DNA of 64,000 nt. Origin: Trichoplax adhaerens (lineage: Eukaryota > Placozoa > Uniplacotomia > Trichoplacea > Trichoplacidae). Below, in pieces: positions 1 to 13,390 of this stretch. The DNA lies in NCBI RefSeq assembly GCF_000150275.1, contig NW_002060946.1, positions 2,127,454-2,191,453 on the forward strand, written 5' to 3'. A program made the position numbers and the translations under genes. Every line of letters starts with the position of its first letter. Within the stretch, counting starts at the first letter, position 1. The notes below the pieces were generated by a model. The model was not told where the DNA came from and searched no databases. It worked only from the letters and a program-made list of their open reading frames with translations.

Positions 1-47
1 GTAAGAGTTTGAAAGATTAAACATGTACAATAAATGACATTTCATAC

Positions 48-3000
48 CTTAGGACACTATTTCCGAAATTTTTTAAATTTATTAGGGCGGCTTCGACAGA
101 ATTCCAGCATATATCATCATCACTGTAAAAGCATAATTACATAATTACACTCACTACTGTTTGATATGTAAATTTAATAAACATCAAGATATTCAGATCC
201 TTACATTTCCTCGTCCCTAGCTACATCCTTCTGACGTATCACAAGAAGGGATGTCGCACGTTCAGGTATTTGGTAAATTCCGTATATATAATCTTCTCCA
301 TTAATTTCAACAATTGACCTATAATAGAAATCTTCGTTATTATCAGGGTATTATCTTCGTTTACTGTCATAAGAACGTTATAAAATATATAATAAATTCT
401 TACTGTGATGCATTTAAACATCTATCTTCTCTACTAATGCTGTGAGGATATAAAACAAATAGAGATCGTTTGAGTACACAACAAGAAGCAATGGGCAGGG
501 TAAGGTGATAAATAACTAATATGTACTTAGATGTAACAGGAAATAAGAATGCTGGCTTAATAGAAATGGCCACGTCTTGCAGCTAAGTGGTGATTAAATA
601 TAAATATTACATTATCTAGGTTTTAGCGATAAAAAATATGAAAATAAAAGATGATGAATACACCAAAAACATTAGTCACCGTAGATGTAGCAACTATTTC
701 TCGGAAATTTTCTTGCAATTGATTGAATAGTTGAATCAAAGATTTTTCGGGGTAATGTTGATATACGAATGCACTATCTAGAGCTAAAAGTGAATTTTAT
801 TAGAAACTGAAGTCGACATGTTAAGGAAATCAAATTTAAACAAAATGAGAAAGCTTATAAGGAGAAGATTGAAGGAAAAGTTATCAAGTATTAACTCTTT
901 AATTCAGGAATTTCTTGCGCGAGTTTACTCCAGTATGTATTACTATTATCCTAGAGTATATGAAAGTAGAATACAGTTTTAGCAGCTATATATACATTGT
1001 GAGAAAATTTATAATACAACCAGCATACCTGAACTATTTCCAAATCTCTTTCCAGGAAATACTGCGATGCAAAAAGGGTAAGTTTGATAATGATGCAGTT
1101 AGTGCACGTATCAAAAAACATTTTAACTTCATAAAATAAGAATGTACCTGGCCAATTCGTTCCTTAACAAAGTGTTGCTGTACGTAACTTTCATTCTAAA
1201 AAAGGTAATTAAGTCAGTTATTCTCTTGACTAACGCCGATAATTAGACAATAAAAAAAGTATTCTAAACCTAACCTCTGGCAGTAGCTCTTGTAAAAATT
1301 CCATAAGTGAGGTGCGTTCTTCCTTGTTTAACTATTTCGTAAAATGCTGTTAAAAATGCATATCAAAATAAAATAATTATTTGAAAGCCTCAATATACCT
1401 GATTGTCAATCACTTCTAAGTCTTCGTTATATCTTGCGAGTACTTTAAAAGCGTAAATATGATGATTAAATTCTATTAATTAGCAATTATTTATTTATCA
1501 TACTCGATTTGAAATGTTATTTTCTGATTAGTGAATCCTGAACTTACCTATGGTTAACCACTTAAAAAAGGCATTGTATCTTCTTGACGAATTGTTAATA
1601 ACCCTATTAACATTGTCAATTATAGTGGAAAATAAGTTGTTCGCAATTAGACTTGATGAAGATATTTGTAATCGCTACAAAAAATTCTTTACAAATTTAC
1701 TCTATTAATTCCTGGCCTTTCAATATTAACGATCCAACATTGCAAACACACCCTAAATAAATATGATTTAAGTCGTATTAAGATTATCAATAGCGTGCAT
1801 GATTAATGTGTCAGCGTTGTCATAAGGTATCGAATATTACCATTCACAAAATTAACAACAGCGTTGGGAAACTGAGGCTGATTAAAGATTCCTTTTAGTT
1901 CCAACAAATGTAATAAAAGTGTAGGCCATACGCTAGATAAATTTATAAAATAGGCTAATTTAAAATATGAACTACGGAGATAAGTCTATGGATATGTATC
2001 CGTTCAAGAAAATTAGAATATGTGTTAATCTTACTTTAACACCAGCTTTACGGCAAGATCATAAATTTTAGTATGCGAATTTTCAATAGATTGTTTTAAT
2101 TTTCGATAATTCTAGAAGATTAAGAAATAAATTATTATTTATTACGCTTTATCAACCACAAAGGTTCAAGGGCAACAATACAGCAATATCTCACCCGTAA
2201 TGATAAATCTTTAGTTAGAAACGTTTCCATTTCAGCACTACGAACATAATATAGATGTTAGGACTGCATCTCAAAAGAATTTGATGAAATAAAATGACCT
2301 GGTAATTCCGCGGGTAAATAATAACAGGAACTGATCGTAGACTGTATCACCAGGACGAATACCTATAGTCTATTTAATTCAGGATAAAGATAACATCGAA
2401 TAGCAAAATTGATTAAAATTGCGGTGTAACTCGAATTGTGCTATAATGGCAGTCTGTTATAAATTATAGTCACTTTGGCCAATTCGTGAAGTCTTGAATC
2501 CATAGTTAATTTTATATCTTCCCAGTTCTCTTTCATGCTATTGCATAGATAATTTAGATACTGAAAAAAATGGATACTTAGAATATAGGCTATACATATA
2601 CAAATTGTATGTGGCTGTACTAGACAGTACTAAATTATTCGCGCTACTTACTTCCAATAAGGACAGTATCGAAACACATCTTCGAGCCACTTGAGTCAAT
2701 TGCCGCTTGTGCTTCGTTAGCATGGTTACATCGTACTAAGATTAAATTTCAATATTGATTAAGACCATAGTCATTGTATTACTGTGATTGTTTGAGAGTA
2801 TTACAGATATACTCATACCACAGCATTAACTATAACTTCATGGTTCTCCAAACTACCGGCATTATTCGGCGCAACTCCAAATATAATACTGAAGGTTGAA
2901 GTAGCATTCGAATAGCAGCAACTTATAATATTGAAAAGCTATAATAAGAATTAAATAGCAACGTTATGTAAATTAAGGAAAGTTATAACTTGCAGCTACT

Positions 3001-4920
3001 ACATCATGAAAAACATATTTATTACAACTAATGGTATCACCTTGACATTGGTAAATGCATCATGACATCGACAAATATCAATAGCGAAAATTAAATATAA
3101 TCCATATTGAAGAATATGTATCTTTCCATCCTGTAAAAGTGAATGACAAAGAATTTTACTTGAACTTTTACGTTTTGTTAAAATTTTATCTGAATGTTCT
3201 ATGCAATTGAAAGTAATAAGCAGTTAACTTTTTTAATAGTTGAACCGCAGTTGTTTACTGGAGTATCAGTTCTATCTGCGATTCTATCAATTTATTGAAC
3301 TGTTTCACACACTGCACACTTGCTGAAGCAACGATATTTCGGTACTTAAAGTTCTATATGTCATACATATATTACAGAATGGTCTTGCCATCAAAAATGA
3401 TATATTTCTCCCGTCTAACTAAAGTAATATGCAAAATATTTTGTTTAATAGCTCAGGCATATATTTGATAATGACTTTGTCTACGGATGAATAATTGCGA
3501 TATTAAGTAGCCGATCATTCTCATAATAATATAATGCAAGTATTAACAGCCACAATATTGATTTTACCTGGTAGCCAACAATTAAAAGAGTTGCCGAGCT
3601 ATTATTAAGTGTTTAAGAAATTGATCATGTCATTAATACACTTTTTGCAGTAAAAATAGTAAAAAATATAATTTAATTTTGTACGATAGATTCAACTGAC
3701 ATGTAGGAACTTGCAATATTAAGAATGGATGATGTTCGTTGCTTACCTTGTATTCAACCATTTATCTAAAATAACTTGATTCGTCGAATCGTTGAAAATG
3801 GAGGCACTACCACTGTAAAGATATTGACACAGTTGGATAGAATAGGACTGCTACTGTACTACATGATAATATCGTACGATAATTTGAAAGAGGCAAACCT
3901 TTCCAGTAATAGAGGTAGTTCAGGTGCATAAGTGGAAATTGGATCAATCAAAAACTGGCTTGAAGCAGGTCTACATCAAGAGCAAATTCAAATGAACGTT
4001 GGATGATACATAAAGAAATTTACATCTTACAGGATGCGTATGCGTCAACAGTACTAGACTGAGTAGTTTGTCATCTCAATTTTAAGTCTATACTGTGTGT
4101 CTTTAGTAATTATCACGAATCGTTACTCCTACACTACTCTTAGCGATTGATGACTCCCTTAAACCAGACCAATGACGCTTACGATGCTTGTACTTACGTC
4201 TCTTGGTATAGAACATCAATCCAATCCATCAAAATCACTGGAGCTAATCCTTTCCATTGTGACCAATTAATTAATATATTTCCTTTCTCTACATCATAGA
4301 ATCTGACGTGACCATCACTCCTACCTACAGCTAAGACTGGAGTAAAAAATGGATTATACTAGTTGAATGATGCATGTCATCGCTGTATTGACTGAGATTT
4401 TTTTAGCTCTATCATAAGCAACAGGTTTGCCCATTATCCTTGATATGATATGAAGTCAGCTTACACACTCATCAATATAAAGACAAGTAGAGAGTATCAT
4501 TAGAATTAAGCTTACCTCTACCATCAGGTTGCCATGCGAAACAATTAATTTTACATTGATTGCCTTCAGCAGCAATAGTCCATACTTTTTGCCATGATAG
4601 TCGATATAACCAGATCTTGACAAGATGGAGAGAATAGTCAACCATGGAAATCCATTACACATTTCAATACATTAAAATCTTAATATAAATGCTTGTCAAC
4701 TACTGTACTGTACACTACATAGCTATAGTTAGAGATTGAAAAATTCGACACCATAAGCCTATTTCTTCTCTATTGAATTTTCCCGCTATTCCTTCCCCCT
4801 TACCTCGCCTTCTTCCGTTGCCATAGCTATTAGATCCATCTTTGGCGACCAGCGAACATAACTGACATGACTTGGCAGTGATTTATCTTGCAGTTGTTTA
4901 AAACAAACGCTATCAGACAT
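48..4920 (-). CDS. ANAPC4: Anaphase-promoting complex subunit 4, 5' and middle part (26 exons, 3' end outside window)
   Basis: Scaffold subunit of the APC/C ubiquitin ligase, acting in the nucleus in mitotic exit. Exons I could join in phase, in gene order: 4804-4920, 4516-4615, 4198-4336, 3899-3958, 3747-3812, 3568-3598, 3041-3130, 2819-2938, 2652-2735, 2474-2560, 2299-2369, 2195-2237, 2035-2111, 1841-1932, 1701-1752, 1548-1603, 1399-1442, 1270-1322, 1148-1187, 1029-1061, 896-950, 680-783, 527-582, 404-439, 205-318, 48-122. All use GT-AG boundaries and give 631 codons plus two bases. The first six or seven exons encode the N-terminal WD40 blades (YVRWSPKMDLIAMA, INCFAWQPDGR, VLAVGRSDGHVRFYDVEKG). 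Later exons align in order with the helical APC4 region (LLLHLLELKG, NAFFKWLTIVLARY, MEFLQEL). The start is the ATG opening MSDSVCFKQL. Vertebrate APC4 has about 800 residues, so roughly the last fifth lies beyond the edge. The identity is strong; a few splice sites could be off by some bases. Confidence 0.9.
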
Positions 4921-6911
4921 CGTGACTAAGGTTATAGGATTGACCTAGAGGAAGAACTACAATTTTGAAGTCTTACAGCAGATAAATGCTTTCCTTAGCC
5001 ATAAACCTAATTAAAAATGGACGTTTGCAAAGGAGCTCCGTAGGGACTGCCAGTGGGGCTAGTGTACAGTGCAGTACAGTAACGTCTGAATGGTACCGTA
5101 TAGCTACTAAGCTTGGTCTTGAACCTATATACTGTATACAGTACTACAGTACTGTATACTGCGCCTGTCTAGGGCGCTGGCTTGCAGCTATGATAATTAA
5201 TTAATCTGCTAGAGTAGCTGACTAAGGACTAGAATTGCCTAAGAAGGAAAATATAAGTGCTATTAAGAAGTAGCAGTACTTTGGAATCTCTGCAATAGCC
5301 GTAGTTTAATGTAGTGCATAGTATAGAATATTGCAACTGCCATGAAAAATCCCTTGCAAAATCATTTCGTTTCACTATAGGCAATACCCAATTTCGGAAA
5401 GGGCAACGCAGATAGTTTATATTATAATTAATTATTATATTTATGCAAACTTACATATAGGCAACAACAAATGATTCTACATCTATTTTGGCATGGACTA
5501 CTAAATATTCATTTAGTGGTAGTCCATAATTCTGGTCATTTATAGCAAAGGACTGTATGATTATACCTGAATTGATGCTATATTCAACCTGTTCCATGCT
5601 AATTCACATTATACATATTAGTGTTTCAGGATAAAAGTGAGCTTGCACAGTACTGTTGTCATGGACTACTTCCTGACAAGTTTACTAGTCTAACGCAAAG
5701 CACTTACTTTGAGTTGCTTCTACAGATTACTACCCTAATCTGTCGAAAGATCTAGCAAGAATATAGAACTGCTGCTATAACGCCTAAGAACTACCCTTGT
5801 AAAAGGCTCACAACTACTATAACACTGAAATAGAAAGTATTATTTAGGCAACATAGTGCCGTAACAACTGTATACGTATTACATTGCAAATTGTGCACAT
5901 CATATATTAATTCAACAATTTTCATTTTTTTAATTATGATACTATACAACGGGTATCAATACTTGTGTAGTTACTTTGGTATTGTAATCGTGGCTAATGT
6001 TCATAATTAATACGGCAGACACAAACGTACACGCTACGATTTATTATTCTTCTATAAATTCCAACTTTATTAGCTGTAGCAAGAACTATCTTTCATACAT
6101 ATGCGTATATTACTAGTGGCTAATATGCCTACTCAATCTCCCTAGATTTCAAATAAAAATGTATAAGAATGTTCTTGACCTAATGATATCAGGTAAGAAA
6201 ATTGCACGATCAATGTCGCAACCAATGCTGAAATATTTATGAGTCATAACATGCTTCTACTACTATAAGCAAGTATATACCGAGCAGTAAGCATTCGCAC
6301 GTGTGTCTATTACTAAGCAAGCTATCAATAAAAGAAAGATACTATAGCATTAGACTATACATGAGACAGATTATTCCTGAAACTACTCCAAGTATTTCTG
6401 AATAAATTCACCTAGAGCTGCATGTTATTCGAAATATTTGTGTTATATGGAGGACATTACATACTTTGCCTGCTACGCAGAACAGATCATCAACTAACAG
6501 GTATGATATCGGAGCCAAATTTGTAAATATGAATGTCAACAAAGCCGTATCTATTTATGATTCAACCTACATCTAATAAAGGTACCATTTAACCCTCCAA
6601 TGAATACTCTATACTCTAAATTATTCGATGTTCAGAAAAAATGTAGGTACGGCATATTTCTATTTTTGAATATTAAAGGGACTAAAGTTTATCGACGTAC
6701 AGTCTATGAATACCGTCTTAGTTAATAGATAACATTTAAAATCATATCGATGTAGAACTGAAACCAATTTCGAACTAAGAAATTGCTTCACCTAATAGTC
6801 TACATAAAATTAATTTCTGTATTGTATACTTAGCATTTAAAAATAGATCTGTTATTGTCAATTAATCTAACTATTACTATAACTATCCTAAGACAGTCAT
6901 CTATAGATTTA
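4921..6911. other. Intergenic: ANAPC4 5' flank to GRAMD4 3' end
   Basis: No exon recognised on either strand. About 5060-5160 is rich in TACAG/CTGTA pentamers and their palindromes, and a smaller cluster (ACTGTACTGTACAC) lies inside ANAPC4 intron 1 near 4700. The short open frame at 4986-5204 runs through these pentamers and shows no domain. The rest is unstructured AT-rich sequence. Confidence 0.6.
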
Positions 6912-6914
6912 TTA
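6908..6914 (-). promoter_or_regulatory. Polyadenylation hexamer overlapping the GRAMD4 stop codon
   Basis: On the minus strand the stop region reads ACTTAATAAATC. AATAAA overlaps the TAA stop, which would make the 3' untranslated region only tens of bases long. This is read from sequence alone; the real cleavage site is unknown. Confidence 0.45.
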
Positions 6915-9900
6915 AGTGGCCCATGGCAAATTTCGTTCTCTTCCATGTTTCATAATACTATCATAAGCCTCATCGCGATACAATATTCCAAATAGATGTG
7001 CCTACAGACATTAAAATTCATGGGTTAACACACCGAAAAGAACATTGGCATACGAATAAAGTATATTACATTTTATACTGTTTACTGTTACTATAAAATT
7101 GGAAATGGTATACAGTATAATCATACATATATTTAATACACGTGCCTGCACTGCGTCGTTAAATTCAACCTTTGAATATATTTTTAGTGAAGTTCCCGTT
7201 CCAGGTAAAAAGAAAAGTTGTTTTGCCTATCAAATGCACAATAGATATAGATATTTCTTGAGACTTATCGTTGCTAGTACAATGAGTATATTTTCTTACA
7301 AGTTAATGTTTTTTTCCACGATTATCAGATAACAGAAAGTAAGAATAAGCATACTGTCGTGTCCTCCAAGAATCACGAAATTTTACCTTTTTCACATTCG
7401 TAATACATGAAAGAGCAATTTTAAAGTGATCATTTTTTACATTGCGCATTCCCGATACGCTAACTCTTTGGTAGCAAATATAGCTAGAAATTAAAATAGA
7501 ACATTGACGTTACAATTAAAATAGTAATCAGTTGGTGAAAGTATACTCATCAATATTCAGTATATTATTAATCCAATAAATTTTTCATACGCGTACTTAT
7601 CAGTTAAATACAATCGACCGTTTTTATAACTCGGTATACTTCTTTCTTTGCTAACAAAGACACATCTCCATCCAGATTCCCAGCCTGTAGCGATAGAGTT
7701 ATATCAACAAAACAAATTATAGAACAATAGCGATGGATAGCTGATTGCAATTCTTATAAAGGACCTACCTTCTATTAATTTTTCACTAGCCGGGAGTGAA
7801 AATAGCGAATAGATAAGGGATATTTGATTTTCATCAGTAGAATTATGCTCGATGTTACCCTAGAGTAAGTAAAGTAAATATGGGATGAAAAAGGTTCCAT
7901 TTAACAACTGGCAGCAGCTAGGCGTGAGCACACATACCTGTTTTTTTCGCTCACGACGAGCAATTAGGGCAGCTCTATCTCTTTCCTCAATCTCAGCATT
8001 GGTGGGCAACGAATTCCATATTCGGAAAATTGTATCATATCGATGTCTCACCTAAAAAGGAAATAAAACATGCTATGTAATGATGACTATGGTCGCAGAA
8101 GTCTGATAGAAATTCATGTTGTCATTACTTTTGGAAAGTTGTGGTAGACAGGAGTTGTTATGAATAATTTCAGTCCAGCCACAACACCTATATTGTAAAC
8201 CAATAGCACGATATTATTTTACAGGAAAATATGCGTACTAGACTGATCAGATAGAACACATAAATCGGACCGATGATTAAGTAGAATGTATGAGACGAAA
8301 GGAGAATAGATCCAGCAAACATTAAGCAAAGCATCTTCAATAAGTATTTTGTCCCATCCGGTTCTTTCCACAGCATGAAACTATCAGTTTTAAGATAACT
8401 GTCATCATCTAGCTCTGACAAAATTGATATGTAAGGAAATATTTACATCTGTCAAACTATCTTACTTTGTAATTTTCTCCATTATATTTGCTGCAGATCC
8501 TAAGAAATTCTACAAGAGTACATAGTCGCATTTGAGAACAACGGAGGATTTATATCTTATTTTCATTACGTATAATAAAACTTTTATCACAAAAGATAAA
8601 CAAACCTGAACTTTCCTAGCGATCTGCAAAACAATCTGAAACTTATCCGAGAGCCCTCTTGTCACCGTCTTTTCCTACTCGTTTGTAAATCATAAAATAC
8701 ATAGATTGTCATCTTATTTGGTAGAATACCAAGACATTACAGCTAAAATCCTTTAGGTTTCGTCATACATCCGTCTTTGGACCGTTGTAAAATGGAAAGA
8801 AACGCAAACCAGTTTGAAAGTCACTTGATAAAGAAAATGTAAGCTAGCTTTAACAGTAGTATTCATAATGCTAAAGGTCAAGTCGAAGTAAAGTTTTATT
8901 GAAAAGTTAATGGACTCACGTACTTGTTGTGAAGATAATTTATTGTCAACTGCAGTATGAACAGGCCCAAAATAAATGTAAGTAATTGTCCATGCCAAAT
9001 GCAATACATATAAACCTGAAAAATAGCCAATTAAATATTTAACTCAAATAAGATATTACTAGGTTAAAAATTAGAAATGTAATGATTTCTAAGTCGACGT
9101 GGCTCTAACTGTTATGCAAATTGGATACTCAATTACAAAGAACAGAACAACGATGCGCTAGTATTTTACGACATCATTTGTAGCTATTAAGCATTGACGT
9201 AGAAATATTAATAAAAGGACATTTTGATCACAATGTAGTAGCTTTCTATAAATGTTATTTAACACAAATAAATAGAATATCTATAAAGCTCATAATTAAA
9301 AATAAATATAGCTACAGTGATGTGAATTATTTATGTAAATTCAATATAATAATCCTTACTAGAAATATCAATATCGACAATGGTGGATTTCGCCATAAGA
9401 CGATATCTTGAATAGAATGTATACAATTGGAAAAAGGACGATATGCTCGAGCTGAATAAGTCAACCATAAACAAGTAGTAACGTTACAAATTTAGATTTA
9501 AACCATTTATAATGCGTAAGATCACTATTTAAATGCAGCTTTTTGTTACAGTAAACTACACCGTATTCAAGGTAAATCATACGAAAGAATTCAACATTCT
9601 GCTGTTAACGAACTACTAACCGCATCGTCTCATATTTTCCTTTAACCTATATGAGCAAAAAATTGAGAAGGAGTTAACGTAATGATACAGTACACATTTT
9701 AAATTCAGTTGATATTAAACTTCTCTCAGAAAATTACCTTTTCACTGATAATTGTTGCCCATCGGGGTTGATTTCAGCTTCTTCTTCAACATCTTCCAAG
9801 AAGTCCGCAATAAAATCATAAAACTGAAAGCAACAGCAATATTTTATGCCATAAGTTATACTTTATTTCATGTATATATACATTACAACGTCTATTAATA

Positions 9901-12004
9901 ATATTATTCGCAACTTTGGGATAAGTATTATTTGCTGGAATATTGAAACGTAATGAGACATCATTAACTCATAGTGAATACAGTAAAACCCGATTGCGAC
10001 GCTATCCTGTTAATACTACTACAAAATGGAAAGAGTATAAAATTTAACTTACGAAATTTATTACTACTTCTCTTGCTTTTTCGAAAGGTGTAACCTGGCT
10101 TCCTGCTAGTTAAATACGAGAAGAGAAATAAGATGCCTTTCGTTCGCATTATTTGTTATGACTACTATATTGCGATAGAAACAAAAAGTATACAGTACAA
10201 CTTACCTGGTACTTCTAACGTTGCATCGGATCTGTTAAAGCTACTACTTGGGACTGAATGAATCTCTCTTTCATAACTGGTACCGTTCATATAATAATTT
10301 TACATGAAAGTGAATATATTCATGCGAGAAGGATAGAATAAAATTGACTGTCATTAATAGAATTAAACCATAGCCTATATAATTTAAGGATGAACTAATG
10401 CATTACACTGATGTATCACTATCACATTAAAACATTTATGGAAGTTACTGTATATGCATTTGTAATTCGAATAAGACACTATCGACACTATACTATTGGT
10501 AATCATTGATTTATGACAAGTAATTATTAATTACTAATATCATGGTAATTAATTGAAATATTTATAAAATAATTAGATGCCATCCGATTAGTAAAAAGTT
10601 GATAAATTATTGCTAAATTATTTGCTTAACAGGTATGAACTATTGAAGCATGATTTCTCTCTTTTACCCTATAGGCACTATAGGCCATTCATATTATAAC
10701 CTCTACCTGATAGCTTCTTTTTCATCTTTACTTTGTTTCATCAACCTTTCCAGTTCGGCATTTTTTGCCTGCAGAACTTGGAGTTGTTGATGTAGTGTTG
10801 AGGTATCGGTATTTTTAAAGCCTTCAAGTTGGCTAGCTGTAATCCATCATAAAAGTGGTCAGATTGCAATAATAATAATGTTATTTAGAAAGCTTTCATA
10901 ATGCTTATTTTAAATACTACAATTTGATACAATTCAGCATGCCATACTGCTAAATATTTTATCAAGAATCTACGATTTCATCATGCACTGTGAATACTTC
11001 ATTGAATAAGATATTTGTAGGCTAATATAGATAGGATATTTTTTGGGTACATTCTCATAATAGATAATAATATATTATCTATAAGGGAATCTTATAACGA
11101 TATAATTATATTATATCGGGCTTATGTCAGACATTGTTCTCATATCTATAATATAATCAGCGAAAGTAAACATCATAAAGTAATATTTTTCATCAAAAAC
11201 AACATAGAAGTTCACTCCATATATTATTATTGTACTACATGTAAGAAGCCCAAGTTTCCTGCATGCACTATAATACTATATAAGTATGCTATCAATATGC
11301 CGCTAGACAACCAATACGTACAAGTACAGGATGCTAAATATGTCCTATTTTCTGATTAATGTTAAAAGCAATAAGCAAGAATGGCAATGTATGATCTACA
11401 TTACTCGAAAGTAAAATGGAATAATATCGCGGAGAAATATCAGGAATATACTGCAATGTTTAGATCGTCAAGTTGAATGTCAAGACAGCCTTTAGAAATT
11501 TAATAAGTAATCGATTAACTTTTAATTTTAGCGCTACTGTACAATTTATATAAGCGATCTATCGATCGCATCTACAAAAAGTATTATTATCATACCTAGC
11601 GCTTGATTTTCAATCATTGCCGAAACCAACTGCTCCTGCAGCTGCAATAATTGACTTTCGTAAATATCTTTCTCTTGATCATCCCAGATCGTTTCAGTTT
11701 TCCCTGTGGAATGGCTATCTTCCGTTACATCGGCTATTCCTGCATTTCTATTAGCAGCGTGATGATGTTGCTGCTGGTCTTGATGGTTAGAATTGATGCT
11801 TTCATTATCGCTTTGATCTTCAAACTGTTCCATTTCTTCAGTTACAAAATCTGCTTGAAAATCATCGTCGTTACGGCTGCTATTGCTAGTATTACTGTTG
11901 CGCTTGTCGTGATGACTATCGCTTTGGTTGATAGGATCAATTAAAGTTTCGTGATCGTCTCCTTTCTTCTTTCTTCTACGTATTGCTTGTTTAACACTCA
12001 ACAT
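6912..12004 (-). CDS. GRAMD4: GRAM domain-containing protein 4-like membrane protein (17 exons)
   Basis: Exons in gene order: 11596-12004, 10707-10836, 10206-10276, 10053-10105, 9738-9823, 9621-9646, 9360-9406, 8920-9015, 8606-8674, 8466-8509, 8239-8380, 7938-8051, 7769-7859, 7597-7684, 7387-7459, 7152-7226, 6912-7001. They sum to 1704 nt, giving 567 residues plus stop, close to human GRAMD4 (~578). Order: acidic, His/Gln-rich N-terminus (1-110); coiled coil (~115-185); first hydrophobic pair (~262-300); linker with NFLGSAANIMEKIT; second hydrophobic pair (~350-391); the family motif RYDTIFRIWNSLP (~393-405); GRAM domain (~445-558) with GWRCVFVS, LPGTGTSLKIYS and YRDEAYDSI. Human GRAMD4 is an ER/mitochondria-associated membrane protein linked to apoptosis and autophagy. 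The chosen start is the ATG opening MLSVKQAIRRR. The same frame is open a few codons upstream to a possible acceptor at 12019, so a 5' exon is possible. Confidence 0.88.
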
Positions 12005-12342
12005 TGGATATCGGTAGCTCTGCAAGTAGATTGATTATAATCCATTAAAAATATTAGAAAAGAATGGAAAGTTAATTAAACCGCACATAACTCTATAGTA
12101 CTCCACTCTACTCTACTCCACTGTCATGATTGGTGGTCGTCTTTCTAATTAGAATTAATTTTCAGCGAATTTAAACAATAAATTACTGTAGATAGCTATG
12201 ACTATGTTATCGATTACGACAGAATAGCTACTCAAGATATTACAGCTAGCAAGTAGACGAAATTAATAGCAAGAATCGATTAATTCCTGAATGAAATTCG
12301 ATGACTTTGTTGTCCTTGTTGGCCAAGAGAAATTTCTCTATT

Positions 12343-12362
12343 CCATCATGACGTCATGATGG
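12343..12362. promoter_or_regulatory. Perfect 20-bp palindrome containing a full CRE (TGACGTCA)
   Basis: CCATCATGAC is followed directly by its reverse complement. The centre, 12349-12356, is TGACGTCA, the consensus for CREB/ATF bZIP dimers. It lies about 340 bp upstream of the GRAMD4 start, where a proximal promoter element would be expected. Function is inferred. Confidence 0.5.
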
Positions 12363-12840
12363 CTGTACCATGCAGTCTGTTTAGATTGAGTTCTCAAATA
12401 ATTACACCCAAAGGATGGCAAACATGGTATGAAATTGGCTATCATCCACTTACCCTAAAGTTTTTCCAGTACTCTATAAATTGCTAAGTGCTCTGATCTG
12501 CTGTAACACTTAGAATATGGATCTGAATTATTTTTTTTCTATGCTGTCTTAGAAGAGATCGCCGCGGTAGTGCTATGGACTTGACTGTTATGGACTAATA
12601 GTAAGTACAGTAGAATCCTTTTTACCCAGTATGCGATCGAGTATAGTGGACAATACAGTAGACACTTCAAATAATGTTAGTATGAATACCAGCGACAAAA
12701 GGATAGCTTGTATGAACAGCCGATTCCGGCCTCCCCTAGACTAGGTCGTCTAGTAGACTGGCTGTATGATACAGTTATAAAGTGCTAATTTGCATACATT
12801 CGATTATACAGTGTACAGTATTGCACCTTTTTCTCCATAC

Positions 12841-13109
12841 TAAAAATTGTCCAAATTGAAATTCCCATTTCTGACATTTTTCCAGCAGGTCGATTAAAAC
12901 TGCTGCAATCGAAACTCTTCCATTACTGTCGCAGTCTTGTTCATGGACTTCTAAAATCTCAGAAGATTCTGGGATTGTTAGAGGTCTATGAGATGCTATA
13001 GAGTATGATAATGACATTGATTGATATTCCAAGCTGGTAAAATCGAAATTGACTGCATTTACTGATGGAAAGTTTATTGCATAACGATTGAATTTCGTTT
13101 TACTACGAG
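12841..13109 (-). other. Possible orphan exon or gene relic with a thioesterase-like motif
   Basis: An 89-codon open frame is bounded by a possible acceptor (TTTTAATAG) and donor (GTATGG). It contains EVHEQDCDSNGRVSIAA, followed by LIDLLEKCQKWEFQFG. That arrangement resembles the start of the hot-dog fold in acyl-ACP-thioesterase-like proteins, where an acidic-Asp-x-Asn-Gly-Arg stretch precedes the long helix. I found no in-frame ATG within this exon and no matching downstream exons between here and GRAMD4. The right end merges into a tandem repeat. It may be a real exon, a decayed gene or chance. Confidence 0.25.
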
Positions 13110-13390
13110 CTATTAAAACCAATCCAAATTTCTTACATTATCTTACAATGATTGCATTTCTCTATAGCCTGATAAAATGAACAATTTCTTCCATTACACT
13201 AAAGAAGTCCAATTGTACGATAATTCTATTTCTCTTGGGGAAAAGCGAATAAAATGGAAACTTCTTGCATTACAGTAGGAAGGTCTACTATACGATAATT
13301 GCATCTCTCTCTACGAAAAAAGCTAGTAAAAGGAAATTTTTGCAGTACTGTACAATACTGTAAAAAAGTCTATTTTCTAACGATTGCAGT
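13082..13390. repeat. Degenerate ~70-bp tandem repeat, about four copies
   Basis: Successive units start near 13082, 13145, 13217 and 13292. Each has the pattern ACGATTG or ACGATAATT, then ATTTCTCT-like sequence, an A-rich stretch, TTTCTTCCATTACA-like sequence and AGTCTA. The last unit contains TACTGTACAATACTGTA. No coding role is seen. It sits between the 3' end of G6PD and the 5' end of GRAMD4. Confidence 0.6.
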
